64,000 bases of DNA from Phoronis australis (lineage: Eukaryota > Phoronida > Phoronidae), in the NCBI GenBank assembly GCA_002633005.1, contig NMRA01000011.1, forward strand, positions 1,986,361 to 2,050,360. Reading direction: 5' to 3'. The notes under the pieces were generated by a model that saw only the letters and a program-made list of their open reading frames with translations, searched no databases and was not told the DNA's origin. Shown here piece after piece: positions 1 through 13,149 of this stretch. Position 1 is the stretch's first letter. The number at the start of each line of letters is the position of its first letter. A program made the translations under genes and the position numbers.

Positions 1-2380
1 CCCCCCCCCCCCATCGCCACCAACTCCGCCACCCCCGTGCTCCCGATGCCACCATATTTGTACCGAATCTCCGAAGTCCGCCTTAGGTGGAGGATAATCC
101 CGCGGATGCAGCCATTAAAAGTTGAGTAACCGTGAACCAACATGGAGAGTAAGAATAGGCCCAGGACCAGTAAACTAACCTGTAGCGAGGAGCTGCCTCA
201 AGTAGCTATAGCTGAGATCTAACAATGTCAAAATACGAAATTCCCGATGATCTCAGTAAAGCTAGTTGCTGGTCAGCTTCATTAGCTATGATTCACTTGA
301 GTCAGGCAGCACGAATCGGCCTTCCGCACTGGCTCTAAGGTCAAGATTCGTTTCATTGAGATCCAGCATCGGGAAAACTTTATTTTATTATGGTCATTAC
401 TTGAAGGAGTTTTTTGAAAAGTTGAGGTGCCGAGGTCCCTGGTATAGTGCCTTAGGGACTGTTTCAAAATCTATCGTTAAACCACGACCGGCAGTCCAGT
501 TTCTGGTGGCTGAGAAAATGATATAAAGTGCTTCCTAAAAATGTTCTCACTTCAACGCCTGAGGTTCAGTTAACGTGGATCCCCTGAGATTCTGCGCGGA
601 CCTACTGCATGGTTATATCTTATTTTTAACGTGGGTGCGTCAGTCATGACATGCACGGAAATCAGGCAAGCAAACAATTCAGTTTTGAAGAACAAAAATC
701 CATTGCTCAATAGGCCTACTACGTGAAAATAAAAACACCAAGGAAGTACAAAGACAACCTTTCCAAGCAACGAGTTTAATTTCATTTATTTAAGGACTTT
801 TAAATTGTTTTTCGATCTACAGTTTGTGAGTCTGAATTTGATCAATGGCTTTAAGAGTTATTTTAGATAGGCAAAAATCTCTTAAGTGTACGTTACTATT
901 TGGGGATCAGATTACAGAGTTTTTCCAACTTAAATTCACTGAAATATCATCATTTCTTTGAAGATTAGCTTCTAATTGTCAAAAATTATCTATGAATCCA
1001 TCGATTTTCGTAGATATATAAACAAGTAAAATAGAAACCAACGATTTTGTTTGTCAAGACGAAATGTTATAAGCAATTTCCGAAGGCATGCTTGCAGATT
1101 TTTGACGTGGTTACCGGGGGAACATGGGAGATGGGGCATTCATATTAAGGTGTTTTGTTTTGCTCATTTCAGAGGCACATGTACCTACATGTATAACGGT
1201 TCACGAGATAAATTTGAACGCCACTGACAAAAACGCTGAAATTATTGTTTAGGATTGCGATAGTTTTTTGAGTAGCCCTTTCGACATCTTCGCGGTCATC
1301 AGAAATAGTAGCATAGACAATATTGTGTTTCCACATGTGGAAATTCTTTACCATGTACGCACCCAAGGGTGCTCGGGCGGGGGGGGCGGGGCGGTCGCAC
1401 GAGCCCCTCCCCCATTTGGCGAAGTGCGCAAAAAAGTCCGCCTCAGAGAAAAAATAATAGTCCAACATTCGAAAGTTGAAAATTTAAAAAAAAATCCTAA
1501 AAGTGTTTTAAAATAGTGGATAAAGCATAGTGTGTGAAAGTTTCATATGAATCCAATCAGCCATTTGTGAAATGTGATCTCAAGTTAGACAAATTGGACT
1601 ATTTATAGGGTACTACATAATCTCAATACTCTGTTCTAAGATCCAATGAAACCCTAGTCTTTTAATCAGGTGGCAAAATATATTTTTGACAGTGAAAGTA
1701 AGAAAACGTTTGTCGTAGTTGCGTAATTGTTTTATTATCTCTGGAGCACACGTATCTGTATCTACTGACCGTATTGACCTTAAATGTCATTGTAAAACTG
1801 TTAGCTTATGATTTCGAAATGTCGGTGGCCTATGAACTAAATGAAATTTTTTATGCATAACGTCAAAGAGTTGTGTATCGAGGAAGACGACGCTGGGCTT
1901 AGTCTCTAATTGTAATATTAGTCACGCTTTTAGATATTTTACACTTGTCGTACAACACAAATATGTAATATTTCTATTTCTAAATAAATGAAATGGAACT
2001 AAGAAAGTCTCCAACAATATCCCGCGGTAACTTTCAGTGAGTAACTTGAAACGAAAATTTATCGAAAATGTTCGTAGTCATGGCGTATTGTTGTCCTTTG
2101 ATAAGCAAAGTAGGAGGCTTCAACTGAAGAAAGACATCTCTGAACCGGTTAATTAAAAAACTTATGTGATGATTTTCTTGAGACAGAACTGTTAGGTTAG
2201 CCCACTGATATGCAATAACCGTTTTAAGGCTTTCTTTTATTTATCTTTTATTATAAGTAGTTATGTGGACGCTTGTACATATCTTTTCGACAAGATCAGT
2301 ATCTGTGGCTTGATACAGTGCCTGTTGCACACAGAGTGAGAATATACGAAAAGCGGTGTAAGAAAAAGCAAAAAATCAAT
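1..2380. other. 5' flank without recognised gene
   Basis: No reading frame here has domain-like sequence; the longest open stretches are below 100 codons and overlap one another on both strands. The window opens with a run of twelve C. A short G/C-rich patch at about 1370-1420 sits in otherwise AT-rich DNA and resembles the low-complexity core of the repeat at 39163-39297, so it may be a relic of the same family. Confidence 0.5.
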
Positions 2381-2640
2381 GACTAGTCCCATCCGAGAGG
2401 ACCGTGAACGGGCGGCCCACGGCCTCGCCCCGGCATCAGATAACGCTGTCCTTTACTGTAAAGGTAAAGGCGCACGTCCACCTAAAGTCATTACTGCCCC
2501 TCTCCCCCCGTAAGGGTCTTAATTCAATAAAAAAATTCAAGGCACCCGCCTCCCGCTTTGTCGTCCACTGAGAACTATAAAGCCGGGATCGAACCTGAGG
2601 AGTCGGCAACCGTCATCAAATTCAACTTGGGCAAAATTGG
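2380..2640 (-). repeat. SINE-like relic with Pol III B box
   Basis: Read on the minus strand, 2583-2595 gives GGTTCGATCCCGG, a good match to the tRNA/SINE B box. No convincing A box lies upstream of it and no cloverleaf can be drawn, so this is a tRNA-derived relic and not a tRNA gene. The surrounding GC-rich stretch (about 2390-2600) differs from the AT-rich flanks, as expected for an insertion. No target-site duplication was identified. Confidence 0.3.
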
Positions 2641-3812
2641 GTTGGAGTTCACTGCTTTTGCTTGATAAAAGTATCGTCGTCACAATAACCGCCCCGCCGG
2701 GCTCGGCTATAGTGCCACTTTACAAGAACAGTCGCCTCGATCACGAGGGTGAGAATAGGCTTTTTCCAGCTAATCGTTCGTCAAACGTATGGGCTACTGA
2801 TGTTTTAGTCAATAGGTGATCGACGTGGAGCACAATTCTAGCTCTACAAACACGGGTCGCATTTTTTCAATTAGGCTTGGATTTAAACGAGTTGACTCGA
2901 GCGGAAAACCAGCTGCATCCAAGCCAGCATAGGGGGCGCTAGTTCGAAAGTAGCAGGCTTTCCGCACGCTGGACCACAGGCGTCCTCAGCTTCTGATCGT
3001 CCCCAATACACTACATATAATAGTGCGCTGGACATGAAATAAGAGAGACTCATCTAAAGTTGCATGCCATTGATGAAACTGCGCCCATCTTCCTTGGATG
3101 AAGGCTTGGTAAGTTTTTTTTGCTCGACGGAGCCATACGTGCCTGGAGTGGAGACAAGATTAGGGCAACTACTGAAAAGCCCGGCACTTGGCGATGTTGA
3201 TCGTATTTTGACAGCGACAAGCACGTGTCCTATACTAGACAGTACTGAGCCATGGTTTGGAAATCTTGAGTTTTGTCCCGGACTCAGAGCCATGCTTGAA
3301 AAACCAGCAACCCCAGTTGTGCAATGAGACGAATAATTCCCGGATGGTGACATGCATTACTACTCTGACTCTGAGGCCTATGCCTATGGACATAAATGGG
3401 CATCACAAAGAGGTCAAGGTCAAAGACGAATGATGTTGATGAACTTACAATTAACATTACCTCCTTCCCGTTGAGAAGTCCGGAGCTTCTGGAAATCAAC
3501 ATCATTTGGACTTGGATAAATATAAATTTACGCCTTCCCCAACCAAAAAAAGCGCAAACAATGGTAATGTTGATAGTTCCCTGTGAGTGTGAAAGAAGAG
3601 GATTAAAAAACTGTTAAGATATCAACATATGAAGAGTTTCAAATTGGAATATTGTCAGCGTATCCAGATTGAGAGAGCAGTCACTAGCGGAAAAAGTCAA
3701 TGATATGATAAAGTTGGACGTAGTTGTTATTACGTCACAACACATGGAGAACCTAAAATGTCATCCGAAACACTGCAGTATCCTAGATAGTCTGGCCGTG
3801 TGGGAGACCTGA
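2641..3812. other. no recognised gene
   Basis: Overlapping short ORFs on both strands (for example 3064-3327 plus and 3054-3353 minus) show no motif or compositional sign of coding. Nothing else was recognised in this stretch. Confidence 0.4.
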
Positions 3813-4105
3813 GGGGCCCGTTCCGAGTAATGACTTAAGTTCATTTTTGACTTTTAAGTAAAAATGAACTTAAGTCATTACTTGGAATGGGAAGTTTTGG
3901 AAGTTGAGACAATCTTTAGACTTAAAAGTCTAAAGATTGTCTCAACTTCCAAACATTGAAACTATCCATTAAGTTAGTCAAAATTAAGACAAAACTTAAG
4001 TCAAACTTTTTTGAAACAGACTTGAGGCAAATTTAGGTTTTATCTTAAATTTGGCTGAAATATAAGACTTGTCTCAGCTAAGTCAGTTATCCTTGAATGG
4101 TCCCC
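3813..4105. mobile_element. MITE-like foldback with two perfect hairpins
   Basis: The outer ends are imperfect inverted repeats: GGGGCCCGTTCC at 3813 against the complement of the end at 4105 (GGGGACCATTCA). Inside lie two consecutive near-perfect hairpins. The first has 23-bp arms at 3826-3848 and 3860-3882, and the second has 28-bp arms at 3896-3923 and 3926-3953 with a two-base spacer. There is no coding capacity. A target-site duplication is not clear, so the superfamily is unassigned. Confidence 0.6.
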
Positions 4106-6150
4106 TGCAGACATGTGCTGTATGAGTGACCAAATGAATAATGGGATGGAGGATTATAATTGTGCAGGCACTGCCTAGTTGTGCACAATAATAAGGGGTA
4201 ATAAATACAAATAAATAGGGGCAATAAAATACAAACAAATAGAACAATAGATACATTCCTGGTGCCAGAAAATAGAACTTGTGCCTCTCAGGCTTAAGAA
4301 GCAATACTGAATTGAAGAGCATTGAATCACATGAAAGGGAATTATGCAATGACAACAGGGACTATAATCCAAGAAACTCAGCAACTGTGCTAGCTAACCC
4401 ACTAAGATTGTATCACCCAATAACCTTGGCTACCATGCTAGGTGACCTTCGAGCACGATAACGCTTCATAAATGATCTTCCTCCCCAGATTGTAAGAAAA
4501 TGCCCAGTGACAAAGGTGATCCAGGAAAGTGATTGAATACACCGCGCAAGCGCAAAGCTAATGCCGACTACGACAAGTGTGGTGGTGCATTGGTTGGGTT
4601 CACTACTTTATAAGTCTCATGGATGGCGAAGGCATTCATAAGACGACCCTGGAATGCTCAGCCCATCTAGTTTTTAATTGATGAAATAAATTATACTAAA
4701 CCATACGTAAAGAAACAGTTACCTGCAAATGATTGACTATATTGTAAATATACACATTCCAAAACACCGTAATTGCCTCCTTTTCATTGCTTTGTCCTAA
4801 ATATGCAAATTATATTGACCAGGGGACCAAAATAGGTAGTGCGATTGGCCGTAACACGGCATGGCAGTCAGTGGACGATGTGGCCGAGTAAATTGTACTG
4901 GTACTGAGATACTCGTAATGTATCTACAGCAAGAACAAAACGAAAAAGCTATTTTAACTTATTTTACGCTAAACAAAGTGTAGTTGAATTCATTGACGAT
5001 TTGTAAAATGTGAAAACAAAAAAATCTGCAAATAAGGGACCTTTGCACTAATGATGTACTTCACGGGCTCACATTGCCCACATCATGCAGTGTTGTTCCT
5101 CAGCACTGCATCACTATACTTACTGGACATGGTTTAGTGATTTGTGACGGATCATTTTCGCCATAGAAATTGTTCTTAAAAACATTTTGCCATTTTCAAC
5201 CTACTTCATATTCTCATCCTCGCTATATGTTGTGTTTCTAACTAATTTGGCCTCTGAGATAAGGAATTAGCATGCAAGTTCCATTTTAAGTTTAGTCAAT
5301 ATGATACTTTCATTGTCAAGGATCAAATTTCTTAAAGCAGCAATTCACTCTCGTTTTTCTGTATAAAAATCGAAAATTAAATTAGGTCTTCCACTCTTAC
5401 AAAATATACGTTACTTTCCATGACAGGAATCTTACAAAATATTTAAACCAATTAGAATCTTGAGAAAAGGCTTCAGGGTTTATTTGGTTGTCCAATCTTA
5501 AACTATAGATTTGAAAGTATGGCATGTATGCATTACCGGCACATTCAATAATATTTCGAGATCAAGTGAGTGTGGTAATGTTCATAATCTTGTGACCGTT
5601 TTTACTTCAAAAACCTTAGAGATTGACATGATTTCTAGAAACATATTTTCAATATGATAACTCCTAGATTCTGTTTCTTTATTCTATAAACAACAATATC
5701 TTGTCTAGGATTTAGACCACTGATAAGTACTGAATAAGACTATGACACTCTTAATGACCCTGCCCCTCGTTGGTCTTTTCAATAGTTTATACACTGGACA
5801 ATATCTAAGTGGGTAAAATGTCCACCTGAAAGAACAGACCTACCTGAAATAATAATTACCCACCTAGGTCAGGTTTCATGCTGCTTCCAGCTCCTCTCTA
5901 ATGAGAGCCCTAGTGGCCCACCTGAGACAACACCTGAGATTGGAAAATAATTGCCCAATGTGATACCACAGGTACCAAACTCGGTGGAGATACTCATCTG
6001 AGACAATATCTGATTATTAGAGTTGAGATGCACCAAGTGATGTTTAAAACAACTGTAGAATTTTCCTGACTCCACCAAAAGGTGGCACTGCTAATCTTAG
6101 CACCAATGCATAGCAGTTGTCATAGAGGCAAGTGAGTGGGCTGCAGGATA
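4106..6150. other. no recognised gene or repeat
   Basis: AT-rich sequence with only short ORFs. The frame at 4279-4461 plus has a protein-like composition but no recognisable domain and no clear splice context. I see nothing else to annotate. Confidence 0.4.
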
Positions 6151-6665
6151 GCCATGTTTTAGTTTCCCCCATACTCTGCCAATTTCTGGCAATGTGGGTG
6201 GGCTGTATTGCCATATGTCATAGCCTGCCGCATACTCTGCCAAGCTCTGACAATGTGGGTGGGGTGTATTGCCATGTTGAAGCCTGCGCCGTTCTCTGCT
6301 AAGCTCTGACAATGTGGGTGGGCTGTATTGCCATGTCGTAGCCTGCCCCATACTCTGCCAATCTCTGACAATGTGGGTGGAGTGTATTGCCATGTCTTAG
6401 CCTGCCCCATACTCAGCCAAGCTCTGACAATGTGGGTGGGCTGTATTGCCATGTCTTAGCCTGCCCCATACTCAGCCAAGCTCTGACAATGTGGGTGGGC
6501 TGTATTGCCATGTCATAGCCTGCCCCATACTCTGCCAAGCTCTGACAATGTGGGTGGGCAGTATTAGAGCCATGTCTTGGCCTATCCCATGCTCTGCCAA
6601 GCTCTGGAATGGGAGTGGGCTGTGTAGCCATGCCTTAATCAGTCTCATATTCTGTCAAGGGGGAG
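6151..6665. repeat. 59-bp minisatellite, about nine units
   Basis: Units begin with GCCAT at 6151, 6210, 6271, 6330, 6389, 6448, 6507, 6569 and 6627, so the period is 58-62 and mostly 59. Each holds the shared core CTCTGACAATGTGGGTGGG or a close variant. The central units (6330-6568) are most alike and the outer ones more diverged, as usual for minisatellites. On the minus strand the unit lacks stops in all three frames, which produces several overlapping repetitive ORFs that are not evidence of a gene. Confidence 0.9.
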
Positions 6666-7608
6666 GAATGTGGTCATGGTGTAACCCTAGAGGGACCTGG
6701 GAGGGAGAGGTGAGTGTACATCGTGGAACTCTCACTGTTGATTTGTGATGAAACAGTGTGTGATGACAAGCTCTGAAACAAGAAAGACTCAACTACCACG
6801 TCACATACTCAGTAGTTGATGCAAATGTGTGACTTAACTTAAGAGAAAAATGAATCAGACAAAGTGATCATCACAGGTTGTAGTGACTAGAATGGTTATG
6901 TCACTGCTACAGTGCTATTACATATTATCGGACAACTTCAAATCAAAGATGGTTTGCACTTTAGTGTAATAAACTCCTTATCAGTGGTCATAAATTTGAA
7001 ACCCACTTAGCAACTCATTCAAAGACCTTTTGTTTTAAAATTCTTGATTAAGGGAACTTGTAGTATTGCAGCCCTATTTGAAGTCACATTGGTTTTCCAA
7101 GCTTTACTTGGTGATTCCCACGTGGAAATGCTATTCATGAGGCCGTTCTGTTCAGTTAGCTTGGTACTGTCTTTTTGTGAAAAAATGTATTTTTTTACTT
7201 TTATTATAGATTTTTTTTACAAAAACAGCATATGGACATTCTTTAGAGTTTTTGCACGAACTTTATGATTTGGGTTTTAAAGTAATGAGTTTGCAAAAGA
7301 CAGACAAACAGAATGCTGGGAACAAAAGATAAGACAAAGTTTGAAACACCGTTACCATAGCAGTGGTCAATATTATACTTTATTGAGGCTGTTAAACTGG
7401 TTTAATCTGTCCACATCAGTTTGAGTAAAAAGTCACCAGTCATTACGTCTAAACATAATATTTGTGTTTTTATGCACCATTTCATGCTAGGCCAATATTT
7501 CTGTCTGGGCTTCTGGCGAGTACTGAGCCTGCATCTCCTATACCTCTTGTAGGATTTTAATGAGATTTTTCAGATGTGTTTCTATGATGCTGGCAACAAA
7601 TGGCGGCC
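6666..7608. other. no recognised gene or repeat
   Basis: AT-rich flank with no domain-bearing ORF, tandem repeat or terminal inverted repeat that I can see. Confidence 0.4.
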
Positions 7609-7799
7609 AATAGCGGATTTGCAGCGCAAACGAATTACGCATTGCGCATGTGCGAGTTACTTCNCAAGTGTAAGTTTTCTTCGCGCTCATACCACGTATT
7701 ATGCTTGTTACTATGGCTGCTTTCGGAATCCTGACCACAGCACCCACAATGCACCATTTTAACATAATTTCAATATGGCGTCGCTGCAAATCCGCTATT
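7609..7799. mobile_element. small MITE with 18-bp perfect TIRs
   Basis: AATAGCGGATTTGCAGCG at 7609-7626 is the exact inverted complement of 7782-7799. The 191-bp element is non-coding, less AT-rich than its flanks, and holds one ambiguous base (N at 7664). No target-site duplication was recognised, so the superfamily is open. Confidence 0.65.
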
Positions 7800-8189
7800 T
7801 CAAACTGATCTGACTACCACTGCCTTCACCGGCAATTTAAGTTTTTAGCGAGAACTTCAGAGTTTCTTGACTAATTTTTTTGTGATAGTCGACAGATTCA
7901 AAAAAGTTTCTATTACCAAGACAGCAATGCACAGTAATTTTGGAAGGACATGACGTGGTCTGTGCCACTTAGTGTCCCATTTCCTTTTTTTGAGAGGCCT
8001 GTTTTTGGCATCCGCCTCTATCCTCCGAACTGCTTGAAGGAGCATTATTACATTTGGTATATTTGTTTCTGTCGTAATTTTATTATTGTTATGTTTGCGG
8101 CTTTATGTTGTAAGTATTAGCGGGATCTTTGTGAAATTTAGACAAGTGCTTTTCTATGAATATGACTACTGTTGACTATGACTTGTATA

Positions 8190-9240
8190 TGGATCTGACT
8201 ACTGAATCACCGATGTGCCCCCAAGTAGCATTTTCAATATTCTTACATTTGCATCAGTATCTTTGTAGTTCCTTGATAAATATTCATGAAATTCGGCAAT
8301 TAGGTTTGTACTAAGGAGACTATGAAGTGGTTTCATTTGCTCATGGATTGAATGGATTTTGTGGCACCCTGAGTATCCATATTTATTGTTTTTGAATCTG
8401 TTTTTTGCGCGTTATCTACTTAAGTCTTCCATCAAATTTGGCTAATAGGTTTCTGTTACTATAACTATTACAGTGCCTTTCAATTTTTGGATAGATTTGA
8501 TGATTTCTGTGCCACCTAGTGGCCTTTTTATTATTTTTCTGAGTCAAATGCTGTTGTTCGTTGTCTGCCTCGGTGTCCGTCAAGCCAGTCAGAGGATCAG
8601 TATGAAAATCAGCAGATGTGATCCACTTGTGAAGGGAATAACTGGTTTTGGGATGGGTCTGGTTACTGCTGCACCTCCTAGTGGCATTTTCTTGCATATG
8701 ATACAGCTGTATCTCCTAAACCCCTTGCAGGATCTTAAAAAAGTTAGCAAGAACTGGAGAGCAGATGACTTTTGTATGAATTTGATTATCTGTGCCTACT
8801 AGTAGCAATTTGATTTTTACATTTGTTAAACGGTAAAAACTCCCAAATTTAGGACAGTCTCCTGAATTTCAGACACCTAAATTTGACAAAAATTTGGGAC
8901 ATGGTCGACTTTGGCATTGACCATATTTCTTAAATTTGGGAATATAGATTTTTCGGCATTGGCCGTATTCTCACATTTCGTACGGTGCGCTTTTTCACAT
9001 GATCAGGAGCTGAATGTAAGTCTGAAAGTTCGTTGAGTAGAGGTGATTTTTTACACATCGTTTAAAACTACCGTGGGTGTAATGTATTACCGGGTAACTG
9101 ATGTTGCAGTATATAGTTATCGATGTCGATGGTTGTTTGTGAATATCTCGCATTCTCCTTTAAGTACTGGAGATGATAACGATTTCCCATTTTCAAACAG
9201 GTTTAATGTATTTTGCACCATCTAGTGGCCATTTTATGAC
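8190..9240. repeat. clustered dispersed repeat with CTAGTGGC motif
   Basis: Related segments recur with a shared stretch close to GTGCCACCTAGTGGC followed by T/A-rich sequence, near 8214, 8508, 8670 and 9208. A further diverged copy with the same flanks (a shared TTGATAAATATTCATGAAA-like stretch) lies at 41590-41900, and a short one at 63240-63275. The family is non-coding in this window. It looks like an old interspersed repeat amplified locally. Confidence 0.5.
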
Positions 9241-9244
9241 ACTA

Positions 9245-10990
9245 TTAAACACCCCAAGAAGCATATACTGCCCGTGCTGCTGCTGTGGGTTCATTTCAAC
9301 ACGTTGTGTTGCACATGCAATACGATATGGCAGTCCTGTCTCATGCCATTAAGTAGAATTAAGTAACTTCCATTTAACCTCCTGATAGTGGAGAAAGAAG
9401 CTTGCTCTCAACAGTGTACCAGTTCAAGCTTTGGTTCTTGTTTCCAATTTGCTCGGCCTTTTTGCTGTCTGTATACAAGGCGTGATTAAGTGTTGATTTT
9501 TGAAGTGGCATTAAATGTTTTATTTTAAAATTGCATTTCATTCTGTTTAGATTGCTAAAAACGAAAATTGAACCTGGCCTTATATTCATAAAATCAGTCT
9601 TGTGGTATTCTATTTCCATTTCCAACTTAAGTCACAGGCAATGTGTACCTGCACCACTTTCGAATTCGAAATTTTAATGTTGGCAAATTCTTCGAGTCAT
9701 TGATAGTTTTGATTTACTTGATGGTAACGGAAATCATGTCTTTTTATGATAAGGATTGTGAGACCATTTTATGAGCTTAGGTGGCAAAAATGTATTTTGT
9801 GTTTTTTAGCAGCTAAACTTGGTGAAATGTAGTTAGGTAATGATAGGTTGTGTAAGCCTGTATATGACATTATAAAATCAATAAGGTTGCCAAATCCACA
9901 AATGACATAAAATTCAATAAGAGTTTGTGTAATAGCTGGCTTGGGTGACTAATATTTCTCTGACCTCTTCTGTTTATCAAGGTCATTGTACCTGAACATT
10001 ACTTGCTGCTTGGTGATTAATTGACAATGAAGGAGCAGTATAGATGGAGATAATTGTTATAAATGGAACATACTACTTTTTTCCAGTCACCAGTTTATCT
10101 TTTCTCAGGTGTACTTTTGGCCTTGGCATAAATATCAGAGTGAAAGATTCTTTGTAAAATTGTAATGTCTTGCAGTTGCACGTTTTCCTGTCAATGAAAA
10201 TTTGTTGATTGCCCCATGGATAACTTTCTACTTCATATTTTGCACATTAACTGAAACTTACCTGCTCGACTATGCATTAAGTATTTTTTTATGCGTCTCT
10301 TGTTAAGGAATAAAAGCAAAACTACAAAAGTGAGGCGCCGTTAGGTGGAGTTGTGAATACTATGATATAGCTAAGCATAGCGTATTTATGAGCCAGTCCA
10401 GTCATGAGTTGGTGATCTCAACGTAATGAGTAGAACAAAACTCTTTCTAGACTTACATCTACAGTGATGACATCTCCCCCTGAGCTGCAACTAATGTTTA
10501 ATTGTTTATTGATGTAAATAACGCTTATCTCTGTGGCTGCAAAAAGGTGTAAAATTAATCTTTCATTGCTTGACTGCTTTCATACTTACCTGGAAAAACA
10601 AACTCGTTAAAATAAATTGATGTGCCTGCGTTTTTTTAAATCCAAGGTGTTGTTTACAACTTTTTTGTGGCCTTGTTTTCTGTTGGCAGTAAACTATGCA
10701 AGACTGATCTTAGTTTTATAGAACATTCACTGTCCAATGGGGAACCCTCATTCTGTTGTCATGGTAACATTTCAGTTTGCACACTGGATTGCCTTTCAGC
10801 TGATAAGACCTTGAAATGCATTTGTCTGTTCATTGTTATGCTGACTCTCAGGGGCACACATGTTAAAGGAGGCTGATTTGATTGTGTCAAGTAGGCTATG
10901 CCAAGAGCTGTTCATTCATTTAAGTAGTCATTTGGTTACCGTGACAACTTTGCTATTCACCTATCCAGGTGATTATATCTATACCAGGCA
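9245..10990. other. upstream region of the STAND-type gene
   Basis: No ORF or repeat was recognised. If exon 1 at 10991 is the first coding exon, its promoter and 5' UTR lie here or further upstream. No clear TATA box or initiator could be assigned by eye. Confidence 0.3.
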
Positions 10991-11105
10991 ATGGCTAAGA
11001 AAAATGGTGCATCTGTTCTGACCAACCTTGTTAAAGGGCGGCTGAATGAGGATTTCGAGGTGCCCACTAGGGTTGTGAAAATTTACATTTGCTCCTCTTA
11101 CACAG
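10991..11105 (+). CDS. STAND NACHT/WD-repeat-like protein, exon 1
   Basis: First coding exon of a gene whose protein resembles the N-terminal DUF4062-type region of NWD1/NWD2/TEP1-like STAND ATPases, which are intracellular signalling scaffolds. It encodes 38 residues plus one base and ends in VKIYICSSYT (residues 29-38). That strand is the hydrophobic beta-strand plus small residues that opens this domain in the family. The ATG is supported by an in-frame TGA at 10970-10972 and a fair Kozak context (G at -3 and +4). The donor after 11105 is GTAAGT and leaves phase 1, which matches the exon 2 acceptor exactly: the split codon becomes Asp39. The domain assignment is by pattern recognition; the joined frame is seen directly. 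Confidence 0.75.
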
Positions 11106-11479
11106 GTAAGTCAGTACCATTGAGCAGTATTGGGTAAACTATTGTTATGCTAACCTACTGACATATTGCTGGTGATGCTTGTTGCTGTTTTAATTTGTGT
11201 AGACTAAGCTCAAGCGGTGAGATTTTGATCTGACCTGTTAACTCTCTTGACATTCTGTTGTCGATAAGAATGCAGTGGTACCATTTAACTATAAGTTGCA
11301 TTAAAATTGTGATTATTGATTTGATGACGTAACTGTGTGGTGTTCCAGCTGATATTTCCATCATAATGAATTTTCATCATCAATACTCTGACAGATTCAG
11401 CTTTCATCATTTGAATGCTTGAAGTGGTCGCAATATCTAAACTAAAATTGTGAAAACTTATGAGTACTTCTTGGGCTAT
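11106..11479. other. start of intron 1
   Basis: Intron 1 runs from 11106 to 48802, about 37.7 kb, and is filled with repeats listed separately. This first part holds nothing recognisable beyond the donor site. Confidence 0.5.
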
Positions 11480-11720
11480 TTTGCCTTAATTGGGAAACTG
11501 TTACAATCTTTCATTAGCATTTTATTTCCACTTGAGAATGAAACAAGTATGTTTTGAAATATCGTGTGTCTTAATCATATCTCTTGGTCAGTTGCTTCAC
11601 CAAAGTTCTGTTGAGTTTAGTACTTTGTTCCGAGGATACAAATGGAAGGGAATAAAGACTGTTAATAACAACAAGTATCGTGTATTTAATCACTTTTGCA
11701 TATCGGAAAACTTGCTTCCG
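11480..11720 (+). repeat. dispersed repeat, partner inverted at 46440-46690
   Basis: This stretch matches the complement of 46440-46690. Shared pieces include GAATGAAACAAGTATGTTT and a segment around TTGGTCAGTTGC / CTAGGTCAGTTAC. Short ORFs in the two copies (11490-11735 plus and 46441-46674 minus) share patchy similarity only because the DNA is repeated; neither has a recognised domain. The family is unassigned. Confidence 0.6.
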
Positions 11721-13149
11721 AAGTACAGCCATTAGCAGTCTGAATACATAATATCCATCAGGGCTACATTTTCAGCTAAATGGTGCAATATTACTTACAT
11801 TTGCTTAAGCTCAACATTAACATGTTCCTATAAAATATTGAGTATTTGTTGCCAACTTCAAGGTAGCTTTCGTTGATCGTTCTCAAAGTTCTCTCATGCG
11901 CGTTTTCCCCGCATACATTGTCCCCTCTTTCATCACTTTTTATGCCTCCTGAACATGTTTCTTTGCATGCGCACAGACCAACCCTGCCCCTGCACATTAG
12001 ATCAGTGCTGTCTTACTCTGGACAAGCTCATCCATCATACTGCCACACTACATGATGACAGAAGCTAGAATGTTGATGTTAAAATAAATTTATGAGATGA
12101 GTCCATGGAATTTACTAGTTTCTGGTAATATGGCATAAACATGCACACCCATACATGCTTACCACTGAAATATACATGGTTTGTTTGCGTCCAATGTATT
12201 GTTGAGCACAAACTGAGTTGAGTTACATGAATCCTCTGTATCCTTAAAGCTGTATTTTGCATAGTTTTTAGGCGGCTAAAACAAAAAAATAATTTTGGCC
12301 CTTACCATAATACCAGTCACCCTACATTCCTTACTATAATTGTACACCATTTCTGTTACCAACTCAGGGGCTGCTTGCATTGTAGGATTGGCTAGTACAT
12401 TTATCAAAAGCATAAATGATCACTTGGCATTGCTAATTTGATGCCTGATATTACAAGATAATGTCATGTCTGAAAATACTGCACGACAGTGTTTACTTGT
12501 GCTCAAGTAAATGCTGCTGTGTGTGGTTTGTTATGCTCATGCTGTAAAGAAATTGCTTTAAAGTTACCCCAGGTGTTCTGCAGTACTCTTACAGGGGCTA
12601 TCCTGGGCAACTGGTGTCCTGGATAACAGGTGTGCTCGCAAATTGCAGATCCAGTAGTCCTTAAGCTATTGATCATCAAATTACTCAACTTATCAAACTG
12701 TACTACTGAGGTTAAAAACCTGCATCACCCCCATATTATCAAATGATTATTCAGTACAGACTGATCAATAGGCTTATCTCCATCAAATTTTGTTTTGGAA
12801 CAATTTAGGAATTGCTACACCGATTTGTTGGTTCATAAGTAGGCCAAAGAATTTATTGGCCCTGGTCCGAAGATCATTTTCAAACATGTTTTTTATATCA
12901 TGGCACACATGCCATCTTTGAGCTTGTTTTGTGGTGGCAAGTTCATGTTCCTAATTACAGTAATTGAGGCCATGGAGTCGGAATGGAGCCTGAATATATT
13001 GATTGATTCTATGGAAAGTGCCACCCCTGATTGTGATTGATTTAGTTCGAAATTTAGGATATGGGAAGCAACAATTTTTGATGTTACCTCTGCTAACAGA
13101 ACGGGTTCTTATATATTCCCTTGTCATGCCTCACCTTCCCATGCAACAA
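11721..13149. other. intron, nothing recognised
   Basis: AT-rich intronic sequence without a domain-bearing ORF or repeat that I recognise. Confidence 0.4.

Noticed and set aside
3813-4105. Assigning the double-hairpin MITE to PIF/Harbinger
   Set aside because: No clear 3-bp TWA duplication at the borders, so the superfamily was left open.
6097-6631. Overlapping minus-strand ORFs rich in HPHCQ/PTHIV repeats
   Set aside because: They are translations of the 59-bp minisatellite in different frames, not a protein family.
8473-8802. 109-codon plus ORF as a membrane protein
   Set aside because: It lies wholly in the CTAGTGGC repeat cluster and its hydrophobic look comes from T-rich DNA.
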